Positions 61,846-64,000 of a stretch of 64,000 bases of DNA are shown here, one piece after another. The stretch is from Candidatus Villigracilis affinis (GTDB lineage Bacteria; Chloroflexota; Anaerolineae; Anaerolineales; Villigracilaceae), in contig JADKEA010000008.1 of assembly GCA_016718275.1 (NCBI GenBank), positions 62,001 through 126,000 of the forward strand, given 5' to 3'. Every line of letters begins with the position of its first letter. Within the stretch, counting starts at the first letter, position 1. The notes beneath the pieces were generated by a model, which saw nothing but the letters and a program-made list of their open reading frames with translations, did no database searches and was not told the DNA's origin. The translations under genes and the position numbers were made by a program.

Positions 61846-62844
61846 TTATCCTTTCAGGGCCGCGAGCATGGCGGTGTAGCGCGGCGGCTCTTCTTCAAAA
61901 ATATAGGTGACGGGGGAAACGATGATGCCGCTGCCGCCGACTTGACGTAATTCGCCGATGGCGCGCGGAAGGTTGTCGCGGCGCACAACTACGGTGACGG
62001 AGTGCCAGCCTTGATTTGATTCGCGGGTGATGATGGGGCTGATGGTGGGGCCTTGCAAGCCGCCAACGGATGTTTCGTTGAATAATTTGGACGCGATCGC
62101 TTCGGGACTTTCCCCGCGCATGTTTGCAATGACGAGGAGATTTTCCTTCGCCCGCATATGTGCCTCGATGTATTCGAGCAAGCGACGTGCCGTTTCAAGT
62201 GCGCTGGGATTTGTTTCAAGCGATTTGCGATTTGCAATGAGCGCGGCTTGCGATGCTTGAACGACTCCATCGCGCAATGCGCGCAGGCGATTATCTTGAA
62301 GTGTTTGTCCCGATGAAACGAGATCAGAGATGATGTCTGCATAGCCGATGGTGGGAGCGGTTTCAAGAGTTCCTTCAGCGGCGATGAGTGTATGCGGGAT
62401 ATTCTGCTGTTTTAGAAAGCGCTCGGTGAGGACAGGGAATTTCGTTGCTACTCGCAATGGCTGGTCAAGAGTCGCTGCGTATGATTTGAGAGATTCAATG
62501 TTTGTGACTTCGCTCCACGATTCGGGCACGGCTAGCATCAATGAGCAGCTTCCGAAGCCAAGGGCATCGTGTAAAACGATGATGTCGCCATTGTCGCCGC
62601 GATTTTCTTCGAGGACATCAATGCCTGTAATGCCGAAATCCACGCTGCCCTGACGGACACTGATGACAATATCACTTGGGCGTTGGAAGAGGACGGTTAA
62701 CTCAGGTAAAGCAGGCATTTTTGCCTGATATTGACGCGGGTTGAGTTTTTGTATGGGAAGTCCGCACTCTGCGAGAAGCTCTATCGAGTCATCTTGCAGG
62801 CGTCCTTTGGAAGGGAGGGAGAGGCGAATGTTGGGGTTGGGCAT
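61846..62844 (-). CDS. hisG: ATP phosphoribosyltransferase, long form
   Basis: 332 residues from ATG 62844 behind AAGGAAA. A periplasmic-binding-like catalytic domain (LSLPSKGRLQDDSIELLAE, GSVDFGITGIDV, DLVSSGQTLQ) is followed by a C-terminal ACT-like regulatory domain (WHSVTVVVRRDNLPRAIGEL), so it is the HisZ-independent, histidine-inhibited long form. First enzyme of the pathway and first structural gene after the attenuator. Confidence 0.95.
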   Translation of the reverse strand: MPNPNIRLSLPSKGRLQDDSIELLAECGLPIQKLNPRQYQAKMPALPELTVLFQRPSDIVISVRQGSVDFGITGIDVLEENRGDNGDIIVLHDALGFGSCSLMLAVPESWSEVTNIESLKSYAATLDQPLRVATKFPVLTERFLKQQNIPHTLIAAEGTLETAPTIGYADIISDLVSSGQTLQDNRLRALRDGVVQASQAALIANRKSLETNPSALETARRLLEYIEAHMRAKENLLVIANMRGESPEAIASKLFNETSVGGLQGPTISPIITRESNQGWHSVTVVVRRDNLPRAIGELRQVGGSGIIVSPVTYIFEEEPPRYTAMLAALKG

Positions 62845-62887
62845 AAGGTTTCCTTTTGATGAGTGGGGCGATAGCAGGCGGAGGGGG

Positions 62888-62920
62888 CAAACAAAAAGCC
62901 CCGACACAGGGTCGGGGCTT
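62888..62920 (-). terminator. Attenuator terminator of the his operon
   Basis: Minus strand: perfect 10-bp stem AAGCCCCGAC / GTCGGGGCTT with a 5-base loop, then TTTTTGTTT. It lies between the leader peptide and hisG. Its 5' arm (CCCGACC, 62910-62916) can pair instead with GGTCGGG (62977-62983) in the leader-peptide region. Confidence 0.88.
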
Positions 62921-62944
62921 GATGAGGTAAATGAGAAATACCTG

Positions 62945-63046
62945 TTACTGAGTCACAGGTACGCGCACATAAACCTCCCGACCATGCGGGGGGTGAATAT
63001 GATGATGGTGCAAATGCGCGGAATAACTGGACAAAGTGTTGTACAT
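62945..63046 (-). CDS. hisL: his operon leader peptide
   Basis: 33 codons, ATG at 63046, TAA at 62945-62947. The peptide contains HLHHHHIHPPH (codons 11-21), 7 histidines in 11 codons. Directly after the last His codon comes the RNA segment that forms either a pause hairpin with the codons (62974-62993) or an antiterminator with the terminator arm. Ribosome stalling at His codons would therefore favour read-through into hisG. No Shine-Dalgarno is visible; the ATG lies only 2-3 bases from the predicted transcription start, so translation may be leaderless. Confidence 0.82.
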   Translation of the reverse strand: MYNTLSSYSAHLHHHHIHPPHGREVYVRVPVTQ

Positions 63047-63056
63047 ATTGGGCGGC

Positions 63057-63085
63057 AGTATACCAACGGGAGGATGATTCCGCAA
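63057..63085 (-). promoter_or_regulatory. Promoter of the his operon
   Basis: Minus strand: TTGCGG (63085-63080), a 17-base spacer, TATACT (63062-63057). Transcription is expected to start near 63049, just before the leader-peptide ATG. Confidence 0.65.
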
Positions 63086-63174
63086 GCATTTGCTCAATTT
63101 TGAATCGCGGCGGCGGGAACCTCCTTCGCGTGAAATTCGTTTAAGAAAAAGCCCTGAAACCCGAAAAGGGTCAC

Positions 63175-63203
63175 TTGACATCTCTCTTTACAAAAGGCAT
63201 ACT
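63175..63203 (+). promoter_or_regulatory. Promoter of the Ig-like protein gene
   Basis: TTGACA (63175-63180), a 17-base spacer, CATACT (63198-63203), about 19 bases before the start codon, with GGAGG in between. Confidence 0.65.
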
Positions 63204-63221
63204 CGTTTGGGAGGCGGTACC

Positions 63222-64000
63222 ATGAACAATCAAAAACTTCTGCGCATACTTGGCGGGCTTATCATTCTCGTGCTGGCATTCGTGCTGACAAAAAGCATCT
63301 TCTTCAACAATGCTCCCCTGTCCATCGAAGCCGAGCCAACGGGGCCGCAAGTCATTGCACAGAACCCGATCGAAGGACAGCGCCTGACGCTTGAGCCTTC
63401 CATCCAGTTCACATTCGACCGCGACATGGACACCGCCGCGACGGAAAAAGCCTTCTCGCTTCTTTCCGACGGGGAGCCTGTTTCCGGTCAACTGACATGG
63501 ATCGACGCCCGAACATTTTCCTTCTCCCCTGATTCCAAACTGACTCCCGCCACCGAATACACGGCGCTCATCACTACTTCAGCCGTCGCCAAAGACGGCA
63601 CCTCCCCAGAAGAAGAGATCAAAATCGAATTCATGACCGTGGAGACACTTTCCGTGTCACAGGTCTTTCCCGCGCCCGATACCGCAGGCGTGGACTTGAA
63701 CTCGACGATCACAGTCATTTTCAATCATCCTGTTGTGCCGCTTAACATCGTCGAAGAACAGGACAAACTTCCCCAGCCGTTGAAATTTACACCCGCCATC
63801 AAAGGCAAGGGCGAATGGGTGAATTCATCGGTGTATGTGTTTCAGCCAGAGGAAATTCTTTTAAGCGGAACCAGTTATCAGGTCAAGGTGGATGCGGGGA
63901 TCGAAGATACGCTCGGCAACCCGTTGGGCGAATCCTATATCTGGGCGTTCGACACGCGCAAACCTACCATCTATAATTTTGCGTTAAAAGGCGGCGAGCA
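63222..64000 (+). CDS. Secreted Ig-like (SbsA/Big_5) protein, N-terminal part
   Basis: Open from ATG 63222 (GGAGG just upstream) to the window end, 259 complete codons. An N-terminal signal anchor (about 8-26, LGGLIILVLAFVLTKSIFF) is followed by SbsA-type Ig-like domains: PTGPQVIAQNPIEGQRL, then FTFDRDMDTAATEKAFSLL, and a second starting at SQVFPAPDTAGVDLNSTITV. Such domains often begin bacterial alpha-2-macroglobulin-like proteins in Chloroflexi, but the defining region is outside the window. It is exported and probably membrane-anchored. Confidence 0.8.
   Translation, partial: MNNQKLLRILGGLIILVLAFVLTKSIFFNNAPLSIEAEPTGPQVIAQNPIEGQRLTLEPSIQFTFDRDMDTAATEKAFSLLSDGEPVSGQLTWIDARTFSFSPDSKLTPATEYTALITTSAVAKDGTSPEEEIKIEFMTVETLSVSQVFPAPDTAGVDLNSTITVIFNHPVVPLNIVEEQDKLPQPLKFTPAIKGKGEWVNSSVYVFQPEEILLSGTSYQVKVDAGIEDTLGNPLGESYIWAFDTRKPTIYNFALKGGE

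Overview
The window looks like a chromosomal segment of a Chloroflexota bacterium, most likely class Anaerolineae. This is inferred from gene content: a DUF2344 protein beside a radical-SAM partner, PrsW, a mitochondrial-type citrate synthase paired with malate dehydrogenase, two MoxR/DUF58 modules, GT-C glycosyltransferases and a compact his operon. No rRNA, tRNA, CRISPR array or transposase was seen. The sequence appears to be a draft. Four genes carry single-base frameshifts, three of them in or beside homopolymer or short-repeat runs, and two tracts (about 40141-40315 and 43262-43615) are implausible homopolymer sequence.

Layout. 1-6.6 kb (+): end of a radical-SAM gene, a DinB-like protein, DUF2344, PrsW, a GT-C glycosyltransferase, oligopeptidase B and a small protein. 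6.6-10.1 kb (-): citrate synthase, malate dehydrogenase, thioredoxin reductase. 10.3-13.7 kb (+): a His-rich membrane protein and a sulfurtransferase, each behind an array of 11-bp phased direct repeats, then an OmpR-type regulator and its kinase. 13.7-17.9 kb: class III aminotransferase, an MFS exporter with a TetR-type operator, its TetR regulator and a P-loop kinase. 17.9-22.1 kb (-): first MoxR/DUF58 module with a DUF4129 protein. 22-33 kb: DUF309 protein, then on the minus strand UbiA-like protein, moeA, PilZ, a lipoprotein, a very large sensor kinase and two receiver proteins; further minus-strand genes include a membrane protein and a PLP aminotransferase. 33-36.5 kb (-): DinB, a second GT-C enzyme and a pteridine-reductase-like SDR. 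36.6-46.6 kb (+): second MoxR module (ABC-2 permease, coiled-coil protein, MoxR, DUF58, BatA-like, double-VWA protein). 46.6-52.0 kb (-): a secreted repeat protein of about 1,780 residues. 52.5-54.6 kb (-): cysK-cysE behind a long structured leader. 54.6-63.1 kb (-): a ten-gene his operon (hisG-D-C-B-H-A-F-I-E plus a HAD hydrolase) behind a leader-peptide attenuator. 63.2 kb to the end (+): start of a secreted Ig-like protein.

How the genes work together. The his operon has every biosynthetic step except an obvious histidinol-phosphate phosphatase, and the HAD gene, translationally coupled to hisE, is the natural candidate. Its leader encodes 7 His in 11 codons and shows pause, antiterminator and terminator pairings. 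cysK and cysE make cysteine from serine. mdh and gltA form a TCA pair. The regulator/kinase pair at 11.9-13.6 kb probably controls the two genes in front of it.

The most notable structural features are the his attenuator, the cysK leader, the 11-bp operator arrays, a family of degenerate heptanucleotide arrays in operon gaps, and a six-repeat block that was itself duplicated in the secreted repeat protein.
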